This document shows, piece after piece, positions 1 through 8,610 of a stretch of DNA of 64,000 bases. Origin of the DNA: Geobacillus thermoleovorans (GTDB taxonomy: Bacteria; Bacillota; Bacilli; Bacillales; Anoxybacillaceae). How positions within the stretch are numbered: the stretch's first letter is position 1; every line of letters starts with the position of its first letter. A program made the translations under genes and the position numbers. The notes below the pieces were generated by a model. That model was not told the origin of the DNA. It searched no databases and worked only from the letters and a program-made list of their open reading frames with translations. The DNA is taken from the NCBI RefSeq assembly GCF_001610955.1, contig NZ_CP014335.1, positions 2,675,001 to 2,739,000 of the forward strand. The letters run 5' to 3'.

Positions 1-940
1 GGCCGTTGTAAATGACTTCGGCGATTTTTTGTTCGATGATCGGTTTGAAATGGGCGACTTCTCTCACCAATGTCAAGTCTTCCAGCTCTTTATGCGCTTT
101 AATGAGCGTGATCGCCCCTGGGCATTCGTACACTTCGCGCGACTTGATGCCGACAAGGCGGTTTTCGACGTGGTCGATGCGGCCGACGCCATGCTTGCCG
201 GCCAACGCATTCAGCTCCAAAATCAATTGCGCAAGCGGATACGCCTTCCCGTTTAACGTCACCGGCACGCCTTGTTCAAAGCCGATCTCGATGACATCCG
301 GCACATCCGGCGCGTTCTCAAGCGAAGCCGTCAGCTCATACGCCTCTTCCGGCGGCGCCGCCCACGGGTCTTCCAAAATGCCGCACTCGTTGCTTCGTCC
401 CCACAAGTTTTGGTCGATGGAAAACGGGCTGTCAAGGTCAACCGGAATTGGAATGCCGTGCTTTTTCGCGTATTCGATTTCTTCCTCGCGCGACCAGCTC
501 CACTCGCGCACCGGGGCGATCACGTCCAAATCTGGATTGAGCGCTTTGATCGACACTTCAAAGCGCACTTGGTCGTTCCCTTTCCCCGTGCAGCCGTGGG
601 CCACCGCCACCGCGCCTTCAAGCTCGGCGATTTCAACGAGTTTTTTCGCGATGAGCGGACGCGACAGCGCCGAAACGAGCGGATATTTCCCTTCGTACAA
701 CGCGTTCGCCTGCAAGGCGATGAGTGCATACTCGTTCGCAAACTCGTCTTTGACGTCGATCACGTACGATTTCATCGCGCCGACTTTGAGCGCTTTTTCT
801 TTCACGAAATCGAGGTCTTTCCCTTCGCCAAGGTCCAAGCAGCACGCGATCACATCATAGCCGCGCTCCTGAAGCCACTTGATCGCAACTGATGTATCTA
901 AACCACCAGAGTATGCCAGCACCAATTTCGGATTTGCCAT
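1..940 (-). CDS. argG: Argininosuccinate synthase, C-terminus beyond window edge
   Basis: ATP-dependent condensation of citrulline and aspartate in arginine biosynthesis, cytoplasmic. The protein begins [27 protein letters not shown] at residues 11-17 is the N-type ATP pyrophosphatase loop. About 313 residues are present of the usual ~400, so roughly 90 C-terminal residues lie left of base 1. The ATG at 940 follows a GAGGAG ribosome binding site. A sigma-A promoter overlapped by an ARG box lies directly upstream, which fits ArgR repression. In B. subtilis argG is followed by argH and preceded by moaB; here moaB is present 2.5 kb away with two genes in between. Confidence 0.97.
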   Translation of the reverse strand, partial: MANPKLVLAYSGGLDTSVAIKWLQERGYDVIACCLDLGEGKDLDFVKEKALKVGAMKSYVIDVKDEFANEYALIALQANALYEGKYPLVSALSRPLIAKKLVEIAELEGAVAVAHGCTGKGNDQVRFEVSIKALNPDLDVIAPVREWSWSREEEIEYAKKHGIPIPVDLDSPFSIDQNLWGRSNECGILEDPWAAPPEEAYELTASLENAPDVPDVIEIGFEQGVPVTLNGKAYPLAQLILELNALAGKHGVGRIDHVENRLVGIKSREVYECPGAITLIKAHKELEDLTLVREVAHFKPIIEQKIAEVIYNG

Positions 941-962
941 GGTCGTTCTCCTCTCTTGTCAA

Positions 963-997
963 ATAAATATACTTAAACATAAATAAATATTCAAATT
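963..997 (-). promoter_or_regulatory. argG promoter with overlapping ARG box
   Basis: On the minus strand TTGAAT (989-994) and TATATT (966-971) are spaced by 17 bases. The 18 bases at 978-995 read TTTGAATATTTATTTATG, close to the ArgR/AhrC ARG-box pattern TGAAT-N4-ATTCA with one clear mismatch in the second arm. The box covers the -35 element, so ArgR would repress by occluding polymerase. The second half (963-977) is also AT-rich and may hold a weaker box. Confidence 0.65.
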
Positions 998-1120
998 TAA
1001 TACATTATCACTTTATCAGCTTTCGGATCATTTTTCAATACGTATTCCTGAAAAAGCATAAAAATTCCACCACGCTCTATGGGGACGTTTCGTATAATAG
1101 AAGAAAAGGAGGCCATGAGG

Positions 1121-1471
1121 ATGAACGGCATCTTCATCGAAGACAAACGGCTCGGCATCCGCCTGCCGCATCTGGACAAGCCTTGGGAGGACTACAGCCC
1201 AAACGAACAAGAGGCGATTTTACTGGAATGGGAAACGATCCGCGGCTTGATCCCCGACCGCATCGCCGAACTGGAGCGGGAAATCAACGAAAAACAAGAC
1301 GCGCTCGGCCAAGAAGCGGATTTTGCGCGCTCGTGCCAGCTCAATGCTGACATCGCCGAGCTCGCTTCGATCGTCAACGATTTATGGATTTGGTATCGCA
1401 CCGCTCCATCCGTTTCATCGCCGACACGGAAAAAAGCGGGTCGAAAAACCATAACACCCCATAACAAATGA
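1121..1471 (+). CDS. Small hypothetical protein, divergent from argG
   Basis: A 116-residue protein starting MNGIFIEDKRLGIRLPHLDK. The ATG at 1121 is 8 bases from AAAAGGAGG; an in-frame ATG at 1115 is too close to that site. I do not recognise a family. The middle (about residues 33-75) is a Glu/Arg-rich helix likely to form a coiled coil, followed by a hydrophobic patch with WIWY, and the tail (RKKAGRKTITPHNK) is strongly basic. No signal peptide or membrane segment. A TATAAT at 1093-1098 with a poor -35 could drive it. It sits alone between argG and an acyl-CoA synthetase gene. Confidence 0.7.
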   Translation: MNGIFIEDKRLGIRLPHLDKPWEDYSPNEQEAILLEWETIRGLIPDRIAELEREINEKQDALGQEADFARSCQLNADIAELASIVNDLWIWYRTAPSVSSPTRKKAGRKTITPHNK

Positions 1472-1623
1472 GCGCCGATGCCGCTTGTCCCCTTTTTGAA
1501 GACGGCAGACAAACCATGCGGCCGCAACAATTTTGACGAGAAGATCGAGGATTGATGCGGCGGATTCCGCCGCGATGACGAAGGATACGCTGTCGCAAAC
1601 GAAAGCTTTCTTGGCGATTGAAG

Positions 1624-1657
1624 AGGAGCACTCAAGCTGGAGAGCTCCTCTTTTTTC
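1624..1657 (+). terminator. Terminator after the small hypothetical gene
   Basis: AAGAGGAGC pairs with GCTCCTCTT across a short AT-containing loop and is followed directly by a run of T residues. It lies about 150 bases after the stop of the gene at 1121-1471. Confidence 0.65.
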
Positions 1658-1708
1658 ATTCTATCCCCTTTCTCAAACGATTTCCATTTATTATCCGCCA
1701 AAAATATA

Positions 1709-1737
1709 TTGAATTTTATTTTTATTTCAATTATTAT
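1709..1737 (+). promoter_or_regulatory. Sigma-A promoter of acyl-CoA synthetase gene
   Basis: TTGAAT (1709-1714), a 17-base spacer and TATTAT (1732-1737), all within a very AT-rich stretch. The gene's start codon is at 1775, leaving a leader of about 30 bases. Confidence 0.65.
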
Positions 1738-1774
1738 TGATTTGACTCCTTTTCACACAACGGAGGGATCAGAC

Positions 1775-3433
1775 ATGGCCAACCATCTATCACCCGCTTC
1801 TATCATTCAATCGTTTTCTTGGGATCAGGCATTCGCCCACTACGACGGCGATCCGCGCGGACGGTTCAACGCCGCCCACGAAGTATGCGACCGGTATGCC
1901 GAGGATCCGAATCGCATTGCGCTGTTTTATGAAAACGCTTTAGGAGAGCAAAAAACGATCACCTATCGGCAATTGCGCGATTGGTCGAACCAAATGGCGA
2001 ACGTGTTCCGCAAGCTGGGCGTGAAAAAAGGGGATCGCGTCTGCGCGCTGATGCCGAAAAACCCGGCCCTTGTCGTCTACATTTTGGCGGCTTGGAAAGT
2101 CGGCGCCGTGTATGTGCCGCTCTTTACCGCGTTTGGCCCGCAGGCGATTGAATATCGCATCAATCATTCCGAGGCGAAAGTCCTCTTGACGAACAAGGAA
2201 CAGCGCGCCAAACTGCCGCCGCGGGACAACATGCCGACATTGGAGCACATTTTTGTCATTGACGGATCGTCTCATGATCAAGACCAGCCATTTTGGGAAA
2301 CGCTTTCATCGATGCCGACTGAGCACTCGATCGAAGAAACGACGGTCGACGATCTGCTCGCGATTCAGTATACGTCCGGCTCGACCGGGATGCCAAAAGG
2401 CGCCATGTGGCCGCATAACGTGCTCATCAACATTTATCCGTATATGCGCTATGCGATTGGCCTGCGCGATGACGATGTCTTTTTCGGCGGGGCGGATCCG
2501 GGCTGGGCGTACGGGCTGATCTTTTGCACCTTCGCGCCGATGGCCTTTGGTGTGCCGATCGTCTTTTACGAAGGGCCGTTTAAGCCGGAGACGTGCTATT
2601 CCTTGATGGAAAAATACCGGGTGACCAATTTCGCGTACGCCCCGACCGCGTATCGGGCGATGGCGGCGGCCGGCGCGGACGTCATTCGCCGCTATCAACT
2701 GAACGTGCGCGCCATGAGCTCGGCCGGCGAGCCGCTCAATCCGGAAGTCATCCGCTTTTTCCAAGAGCATTTGGGCGTTACGATCCATGACCATTATGGC
2801 TTGTCAGAAACGTTGATGCTGATCGGAAACTTCAACGCCGCCGAGATGGAAATCCGGCCAGGCTCGATGGGATGGCCGCTGCCGGGCTTTGACGTGGCCC
2901 TGCTCGATGAGAATGGAACCCCAGTCGCCGACGGCGAAGTCGGACAAATTGCCTTTAACACCGACTCGATCCCAAACGTCTTTAAGGGGTATTGGAAAGA
3001 CCCTGAAAAAACCGCCGAGCGGCTCGTCGGCAAGTGGTTTTTGACCGGCGATTTGGCGACAAAAGACGAAGACGGGTATTTCTGGTTCCAAGGACGGGCG
3101 GACGACATCATCTCGAGCGCCGGCTACCGCATCGGGCCGTTTGAAATTGAAAGCTGCCTCCTTGAGCATCCGGCTGTCGTCGAAGCAGCCGCCGTCGGGA
3201 AGCCGGATCCCGTCAAAGGGGAAATCGTCAAAGCGTTTGTCGTGCTCAGAGAAGGCTTTGCGCCGTCGGACGAGCTGGCCGACGAGCTGTCCTTGTTCGT
3301 CAAAACGCGCTTATCCAAGCATGAATACCCGCGCGAAGTCGAATTTGTCGCCGAACTGCCGAAAACGCCAAGCGGAAAAATCCAGCGGTTCATCTTGCGC
3401 AATCAAGAGCGGGAAAAATGCATCAAGGCTTGA
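1775..3433 (+). CDS. AMP-forming acyl-CoA synthetase (AcsA/medium-chain type)
   Basis: Activates a carboxylic acid to its CoA thioester through an acyl-adenylate. The ATP-binding loop YTSGSTGMPKG is at residues 199-209, the adenylate motif YGLSE follows, and the C-terminal hinge and catalytic lysine motif PKTPSGKIQR lies near residue 540. Length 552 residues, normal for the family. The ATG at 1775 is 7 bases from GGAGGG. It resembles acetate/medium-chain synthetases more than long-chain FadD, but the substrate cannot be read from sequence. It is monocistronic, with its own promoter and a strong terminator. Three more members of the superfamily occur in this window (21449, 31501, 48930). Confidence 0.9.
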   Translation: MANHLSPASIIQSFSWDQAFAHYDGDPRGRFNAAHEVCDRYAEDPNRIALFYENALGEQKTITYRQLRDWSNQMANVFRKLGVKKGDRVCALMPKNPALVVYILAAWKVGAVYVPLFTAFGPQAIEYRINHSEAKVLLTNKEQRAKLPPRDNMPTLEHIFVIDGSSHDQDQPFWETLSSMPTEHSIEETTVDDLLAIQYTSGSTGMPKGAMWPHNVLINIYPYMRYAIGLRDDDVFFGGADPGWAYGLIFCTFAPMAFGVPIVFYEGPFKPETCYSLMEKYRVTNFAYAPTAYRAMAAAGADVIRRYQLNVRAMSSAGEPLNPEVIRFFQEHLGVTIHDHYGLSETLMLIGNFNAAEMEIRPGSMGWPLPGFDVALLDENGTPVADGEVGQIAFNTDSIPNVFKGYWKDPEKTAERLVGKWFLTGDLATKDEDGYFWFQGRADDIISSAGYRIGPFEIESCLLEHPAVVEAAAVGKPDPVKGEIVKAFVVLREGFAPSDELADELSLFVKTRLSKHEYPREVEFVAELPKTPSGKIQRFILRNQEREKCIKA

Positions 3434-3444
3434 TGAATGAAAGA

Positions 3445-3474
3445 GGATGCCCGCAGCGGGCATCCCCTTTTTCG
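3445..3474. terminator. Terminator between convergent genes
   Basis: GGATGCCCGC pairs perfectly with GCGGGCATCC over a 1-2 base loop and is followed by CCTTTTT on the plus strand. It terminates the acyl-CoA synthetase and lies just beyond the end of convergent moaB. Confidence 0.85.
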
Positions 3475-3491
3475 CTTATGTTCTCTTTTCG

Positions 3492-4013
3492 TCAACGCGG
3501 CGCCCTATCCTTCCGAATCTCCCGCACGACATGCCCAAGCTCCGGCAAAATGAGCTTCGTCATCGCGAGGCGCACGGCGCCGGTGGAGCCGGGGGTGCAA
3601 AAGACGGCGGTGTCCATCGCCACGCCGGCGACAGCGCGCGACAGCATGGCGGCCGGGCCGATGTCTTCGGTGTAGCTTAAGAAGCGGAACAGCTCGCCAA
3701 AGCCGACGAGTTCTTTCTCAAGCAGCGCACCGACCGTTTCGATCGTCACGTCGCGCTTGGCGATGCCGGTGCCGCCGTTCGTGAGCACGGCATCGACATC
3801 GGCGCGGCGGCAGCCGTCAAGCACTGCCTCGCGAATGGCGTCCGCTTCGTCTTTGACGATCTCATAGCCGACGACCTCATGCCCGGTTTCCGTGAGCAGC
3901 TCGATCATCAGCCGGCCGCTTCGGTCGGTTTCCTCCGTTCTCGTGTCGCTGACGGTGATGACTTTGCAACGGACGGTTTTGGGGGCTTCTTGTTTATGTT
4001 CGGTCGTGCTCAT
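3492..4013 (-). CDS. moaB: Molybdenum cofactor biosynthesis protein MoaB
   Basis: MoaB/Mog-like protein, acting in molybdopterin adenylylation. 173 residues from the ATG at 4013 (MSTTEHKQEAPKTVRCKVIT); the family signatures TNGGTGIAKRD and the downstream FCTPGSTGAVRLAMTK are intact. The start is supported by GGGG about 11 bases upstream; longer in-frame extensions lack a ribosome binding site. In B. subtilis moaB lies near argG and ackA, as here. A sigma-A promoter (TTGCGA at 4071-4076, TACGAT at 4048-4053, 17-base spacer on the minus strand) precedes it. Confidence 0.93.
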   Translation of the reverse strand: MSTTEHKQEAPKTVRCKVITVSDTRTEETDRSGRLMIELLTETGHEVVGYEIVKDEADAIREAVLDGCRRADVDAVLTNGGTGIAKRDVTIETVGALLEKELVGFGELFRFLSYTEDIGPAAMLSRAVAGVAMDTAVFCTPGSTGAVRLAMTKLILPELGHVVREIRKDRAPR

Positions 4014-4320
4014 CCGTTTATGATCCCCTTTCGTTTCTTTATCTCTTATCGTACACAACGCAAATACGGTTCGCAAACCATTTGTATCATAATAGGCAGA
4101 ATTGTTATAATATTATTAATATATATCACCACGATGATCATAGGACTTTCCGCAACCGGTTTCTCTTGTTCCCAACATCTTTGCACTCGTTTTTCTCTCC
4201 CGGCATCAACCAACATCCGACGCCCATGACGCCCAATTGTATGGAACGATCGATACCCGAAACGGAAGCAATGATATCGGTTGGACAAAAACAAAAAAAA
4301 AACTTAAGGAGGGAAAACGA
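4014..4320. other. Divergent promoter region moaB / LuxR regulator
   Basis: This 307-base gap carries the moaB promoter on the minus strand (TTGCGA 4071-4076, 17 bases, TACGAT 4048-4053) and a candidate promoter for the rightward regulator (TTGTAT 4082-4087, 18 bases, TATAAT 4106-4111). Bases 4085-4140 are unusually AT-rich. No gene seen in the remaining 180 bases before the regulator's ribosome binding site. Confidence 0.55.
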
Positions 4321-5823
4321 ATGGACTTGCGCTTGTCAATCCGATTAGAAGCCATTTTGAAAGAAGGATGGGAGATGATTCGGAAGCACCGCGACGACAT
4401 TTTCTCCGCTTGGCTGGACAAATGCGTCGAGCTAGAGGACAAGCAGCACGCTGCCGCCCATCCTTTGCGGCTTGCCGTTGACGTGTTCTCTTCGCAATGG
4501 CTTGATCCCATGAATGATATCGATGAATGGCTGGCGTCATTTCGCCGCGAGTGGGAAAAACGAAACGGCGAGCTGTCGCCCAACCAGTTCACCTCCATTT
4601 TATCGATGATGGAAAACGCGGTTCACGAAGCCATCCAATCGGACGGTGTTGTAGAATTTCGCGTTCATCAAGCCGTTCAGTACGTTTTTTCCAAACTTCT
4701 TGAGTCCGTCAATGCGTCTGGCTGCCCCGAATTCGATTTTGAGCAGTTTCTTTCGCAAATCGTTTCATCCAAGCAACTGCCGATCGCATGGATCGCCCAG
4801 CTGGCAAGGACAGCTGATGGCGGATTCATCGTCGCCAAATGGCATGGAAGCGCGGCCGATGCGCTCACAGAAGAACCGATGTATGGAGAAACGATTTTCG
4901 CTTTATGTGAACGTATTCTTTCCTGCATCGATGCGAGTGGAACGCGATTGATTCCGCTCCCATGGGGGGGCGATCTGTTGCTCGTTTGCGCGGAAGGGGA
5001 AGATCGGCTCGTCACCCCGTTTCTTCTTCACACCCTCGAACAGTTTCATGCCGCCCGGAAGGCTGCCATCCGCACAAAAGAGCAGCAGCTTTGGAAAGAC
5101 GCCGTCTTGTTGTTTGACCAATGGATTATGCGGGCCAAATCGCTGAACGAAGCGATCGAGTACATTTCAACCGGATTTGTCGCTTACTTGCCATTTGAAC
5201 GATGTGCCCTGTTCGCCTATTCAAGCACTCATGAAAGCGGATTCGGACTGTACGGCTATCAGCTGGACAATCATGACATCAAAAGCATTCACGAACACAT
5301 CGACAGCCTTCCGTTCATTAAGCAATACATCCAACAGCTGCAGCTGCTCGGCCGCCAGATGACGAACGTGCCGCCCATTTATGTCCGCCATGCGGCGCAA
5401 GGATTGCCGATGAAATACGTCAAGCAGTTTCAACTGGAATCGATCGTCATCGCTCCCATTTACGCGCCGTCGGAAAATCGGCTTATCGGCGCCGCCATTT
5501 TGGATTGCGGGCCGAAGACGTCCTTTCAATTGTCCAATGATCTTTACACGGCAGTGATGAAATTCGGACAAAGCGCGGGGGAGATTTTGGCCAAATGCAG
5601 CGGAGGGCGTTCCGATCTCGTTCAGCCGACGCCGCATTTATCGCCGCGGGAAATCGAAGTGCTGAAGCTCGTCGCCGAAGGAGCATCGACGTACGAAGCG
5701 GCGAAACGGCTTCATTTGAGCGAATACACGGTGCGCGATTACGTGTCCGCCATTTTGCAAAAAATGAACGCCAAAAACAGGACAGAAGCCATCGTCAAAG
5801 CGATTCGCGACGGAATCATTTAA
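4321..5823 (+). CDS. LuxR-type transcriptional regulator with GAF-like sensor region
   Basis: A 500-residue regulator. The C-terminal ~65 residues (LSPREIEVLKLVAEGASTYE onward) form a LuxR/GerE helix-turn-helix, with SEYTVRDYVSAILQKMNAKN as the recognition part. Residues ~270-420 resemble a GAF-type ligand domain; residues 1-120 are helical and may be an RsbR/globin-like sensor. No receiver domain, so it is not a two-component partner. The ATG at 4321 follows TAAGGAGGG at 8 bases; an upstream ATG at 4237 has no such site. It sits at the left end of the accessory island with no cognate kinase and is the only regulator nearby, so it may control the membrane trio or the catabolic cluster. That link is inference. 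Confidence 0.85.
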   Translation: MDLRLSIRLEAILKEGWEMIRKHRDDIFSAWLDKCVELEDKQHAAAHPLRLAVDVFSSQWLDPMNDIDEWLASFRREWEKRNGELSPNQFTSILSMMENAVHEAIQSDGVVEFRVHQAVQYVFSKLLESVNASGCPEFDFEQFLSQIVSSKQLPIAWIAQLARTADGGFIVAKWHGSAADALTEEPMYGETIFALCERILSCIDASGTRLIPLPWGGDLLLVCAEGEDRLVTPFLLHTLEQFHAARKAAIRTKEQQLWKDAVLLFDQWIMRAKSLNEAIEYISTGFVAYLPFERCALFAYSSTHESGFGLYGYQLDNHDIKSIHEHIDSLPFIKQYIQQLQLLGRQMTNVPPIYVRHAAQGLPMKYVKQFQLESIVIAPIYAPSENRLIGAAILDCGPKTSFQLSNDLYTAVMKFGQSAGEILAKCSGGRSDLVQPTPHLSPREIEVLKLVAEGASTYEAAKRLHLSEYTVRDYVSAILQKMNAKNRTEAIVKAIRDGII

Positions 5824-5867
5824 CACAGCGGCGGCATGAGCGCTTCTTGCTGAAATCGGTCTACACC

Positions 5868-5900
5868 AACAGGGCAAGGAGCCAAACGCCTTGCCCCTCG
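5868..5900 (+). terminator. Possible terminator of LuxR regulator
   Basis: GGGCAAGG pairs with CCTTGCCC around a short loop, but only a weak T-rich tract (CTCGTTTCCTAT) follows. The hairpin is clear; termination function is uncertain. Confidence 0.4.
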
Positions 5901-6027
5901 TTTCCTATAAGGTCGGTGAAAAAACCACCATTGCGCGAACTTGTCGCTTTGAGATGAAAAAAGCGTTGTATCGTTTTGCAGTTCAAGAAGAGCATTTCTT
6001 TTCTATCATTACCAACCTTCTATGTCT

Positions 6028-7176
6028 TTACCGTTTTCCTTCCTCATCTGCTCCCGGCGAAGGAAGCGGGGGCTGAGAACGTCCATCCGTGCTGTTCGCT
6101 TCGGCAGCCGGTTTGGACTTCAACCATTCAGCCACTGCATTCAGCCGCTGTTCAAGCTCGTTCGCCGTTTTGCGCCAAACTGCTTCATCCGTTTCCAGCT
6201 TGTCAAGTTGTTGTTTGACGCTATCAAGCGACGAACGCAAAGCCGAAAGAAGATTCATCGCTTTTGATTGTTCTCCAAGCTTCAACGTTTCTGTTGCATA
6301 CGAAACTGCGTTCTTCCATAGAGCGTCTTGTTCTTTCCATTTCTCGATATCTTGTCGAAGGGCAGCCGTTTGTTGATCGATCATTTCGTTCCACTCCTGC
6401 AGGCGAACCGTGATTTCTTCATATTGTGCTCTTTCTACGCTTTCAGCTGTTCGTCCGCCCGCCATGACTTGCTCAAGCTGTTGGAGGGAAGCCGAAACAG
6501 CGTCCAGCTTTTCGGCGAACGCCTGCCATTCAGCTGCTCTAGCCTTGACGCGCTTTGCCAACGCCGGGACGTCTGCTTGCAGCGTCTCGACCATGCGGGC
6601 GGCGCTGTTGTCGCCTTGCTTTTGTTCATCCAGCTGCCAGACGAGCCGTTCCGCTTCTTGCGCGAGATCGGTTTGTTCAAGCGCGCTTTGCTCCGCTGGC
6701 GCCAAAGCGGCGCCAGAAGATGAAGCCGACAGCGACATGCCAGGGATGGAGAGGCGGGAGGCCGTCATCTTCGTCGCCACCAATGTGACGTCCCTCAAAC
6801 ACTGCTTAAGCGGAAATCCATCCAAGCAAAGGCCCCCGAACTTCAATTTCGTCACATCAAGCTTCATCCAAGTAGCGCTCGCCGTTCCTTCCGATCGAAT
6901 CGACAGCACGATTGTTCCTTGCGGCGTGTCGATGGCTCGTTCCATTGACAATCCGCTGATGTCCGCTTGGATGAAGGCAATTGGAAGCTTGCCGACGATC
7001 ACTTTCGGCGACCCAAGAATGATGCCCCCCAAATCGAAGATGCCGACGACTTTATCAGCATGAATGACAAATCCTTGTTCCTCCCCGGCGGCGAGCGAAC
7101 GCGAACCGCCAAGCGGCAGGCAGAGAAGAAGCGTCAAAGCGAGAAGCGCTGTTTTCAACCATTTGCTTGATTTCAT
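6028..7176 (-). CDS. Secreted protein: DUF6230-like N-half plus coiled coil
   Basis: 382 residues. A Sec signal peptide (MKSSKWLKTALLALTLLLCL, cleavage likely after SLAA near residue 30) is followed by a ~110-residue region with two cysteines about ten residues apart that recalls the neighbouring DUF6230-like protein (both start with an ...ADK...G pattern, hydrophobic beta-strand repeats and an MTASRLSIPGM-like strand). Residues ~150-345 are a long Glu/Gln/Leu-rich coiled coil, and the tail is Pro/Ser-rich. No sortase motif or lipobox. The ATG at 7176 follows AAGGAGGAG. It begins 12 bases after the membrane protein gene, so the two are almost certainly cotranscribed. I infer an extracytoplasmic partner of that membrane protein; function unknown. 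Confidence 0.75.
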   Translation of the reverse strand: MKSSKWLKTALLALTLLLCLPLGGSRSLAAGEEQGFVIHADKVVGIFDLGGIILGSPKVIVGKLPIAFIQADISGLSMERAIDTPQGTIVLSIRSEGTASATWMKLDVTKLKFGGLCLDGFPLKQCLRDVTLVATKMTASRLSIPGMSLSASSSGAALAPAEQSALEQTDLAQEAERLVWQLDEQKQGDNSAARMVETLQADVPALAKRVKARAAEWQAFAEKLDAVSASLQQLEQVMAGGRTAESVERAQYEEITVRLQEWNEMIDQQTAALRQDIEKWKEQDALWKNAVSYATETLKLGEQSKAMNLLSALRSSLDSVKQQLDKLETDEAVWRKTANELEQRLNAVAEWLKSKPAAEANSTDGRSQPPLPSPGADEEGKR

Positions 7177-7188
7177 TTGTCTCCTCCT

Positions 7189-8333
7189 TCATCCCGTCAT
7201 CGTTGATGAGCGGTTGGGAAGAGGTGAAGCGGGAGGAGGATAGTCGCTGTCCGTCTCCCCCGCTTGCCGTCCGTTCCATCCCGCCACCAGCGCACCGCCC
7301 AAAAGACCGATGATGCCCCCGATGATCAGGCCGCCGGCTGCACCGACAAACGAAAGAATGGAAGCAAGAATGAGAAAACTGCCGAGTACCACATGGCTTT
7401 GCGGCTTGATGATGCTTAAAATGGCCAAAACGATCATCACCAACCCCGTTACCAGCCCAGCCCACATCAGTCCACTTCCAGGAAGTAACAACATTGGAAA
7501 CACACTGATACCTACAATCAAGACAAACACCGCACCAATCATCGCCAGCACCGATCCTAAAACAGGGCGACGGCGGTTGGCGGCAAGCAAATACCCGACA
7601 GCACACGGCAACATCCAACCGAAGGCATACGACAACAGAGGACCGACGAAGCGGGCGGCGGTATGGACAGACAAAAAGCCGTAATGGAAAAGCGAAGCGG
7701 CGATGATGGCCACCATTCCACCAACCACTAGCACTCCTCTCGGGCGGCGGGCAGACGTCCACGCTTGCTGCCAAGTTTCAGCGTTTCTCTTTTTCCAACC
7801 GACGCAAATGACAGACCCAAGCAGCACGACAGCCAGAACGACCGATGTCTGAACCACCATAGGAATGGAGCGCACCCATGTTTGCCACGGCACCGCCTGC
7901 TCAACGGCAAAAAAGGCGTTCAAAGCACAAAACGTCGCAACGGATCCTCCAAAAAACAACCAAATATAATGAAACCGTGTGCGAATGTATCGTCCTTGTT
8001 CTTCCTGCTTCTCGATGATGTCATGTGCCAAAAAAGCAGCCAGCACGCTGCTTGCTATCCCTCCCACCACAGCGCCGACAGCCCCAAGCGACACCCATTG
8101 GCTGCCACCAACAAGCATCCCCGGCAAAAAAGCAGCCGCTCCGTATTTCATGCGGACCATCGCCGTTGGACGGTTAGAAAAGAACCAGACAAGCAAGGAG
8201 AGAACGACCGCCAACAACAGTCCCCCCACAGCGCTCCGTTCACTCCACCGCGAACGACGATTCCACTGATAAACGCGCCCGTCAGCGCACCGATGGCCGT
8301 CATTTGTCCCATTTCAACTATTTTCCTCATCAT
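7189..8333 (-). CDS. Multi-pass membrane protein (DUF6114-like), apparent frameshift
   Basis: The strong AAGGAGG site at 8342-8348 serves an ATG at 8333 encoding MMRKIVEMGQMTAIGALTGA, but this frame ends after ~61 residues. The rest continues in another frame from 8229 (GTG) to 7189 with 346 residues and about ten hydrophobic segments. The two halves join smoothly (…VNGALWG / GLLLAVVLSLL…) if the run of six G residues (minus strand, 8222-8227) had one more base. The C-terminal ~130 residues, with four close Gly-rich membrane helices ending GGIIGLLGGALVAGW, resemble DUF6114. The central part has further helices. Either a recent null mutation, a sequencing error in the G tract, or a slippery tract. 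It lies between the DUF6230-like gene and the secreted coiled-coil gene. Confidence 0.7.
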
Positions 8334-8610
8334 CTCATCTTGCCTCCTTAACTGTTTTCAGTTCCTTTTTGGCCGAGCAACAGCATGAACACGCCGCAGT
8401 TCGTCTCTTGGCTCCCCCTTGCTTTACCATCCCTTCATTTGCCAAAAGCGATGATGAGAAGAAAACCTTCCTGTATGAAAAGAAGCGGCGCACAAGCCTT
8501 GTGCATGAATACGTGATGACACAGGAAACAAGATGACAAATAGAACTTCTCATTTATTTTGGGAGGAATAGGGCATGAACAGCTCGCATCCAAATGATGA
8601 TCAGAACGGA
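8334..8610 (-). other. Spacer between DUF6230-like and membrane genes
   Basis: 277 bases without a supported gene. A Cys-rich frame (about 31 codons, containing ACSCCCSAKKEL) ends at 8335 immediately before the membrane gene, but its ATG has no adequately spaced ribosome binding site. On the plus strand GGGAGG precedes an ATG at 8575 whose frame runs antisense into the DUF6230-like gene; see the rejected items. Confidence 0.4.

Larger units (their letters stand above)
1472..1774 (+). other. Intergenic region with terminator and promoter
   Basis: This 303-base gap contains a GCGGCGG/CCGCCGC-type hairpin near 1556-1574, a factor-independent terminator at 1624-1657 for the upstream small gene, and the promoter of the following acyl-CoA synthetase. 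I see no convincing coding sequence. Confidence 0.6.

Noticed and set aside
5905..5925. AAGGTCGGTGAAAAA shared with 25734-25748
   Set aside because: A 15-base exact match is expected about once or twice by chance in a window this size and flanks do not align.
8335..8427. Cys-rich 31-codon frame ending at the membrane gene start
   Set aside because: ATG sits one base after AAGGG, too close for initiation, and there is no sign of conservation.
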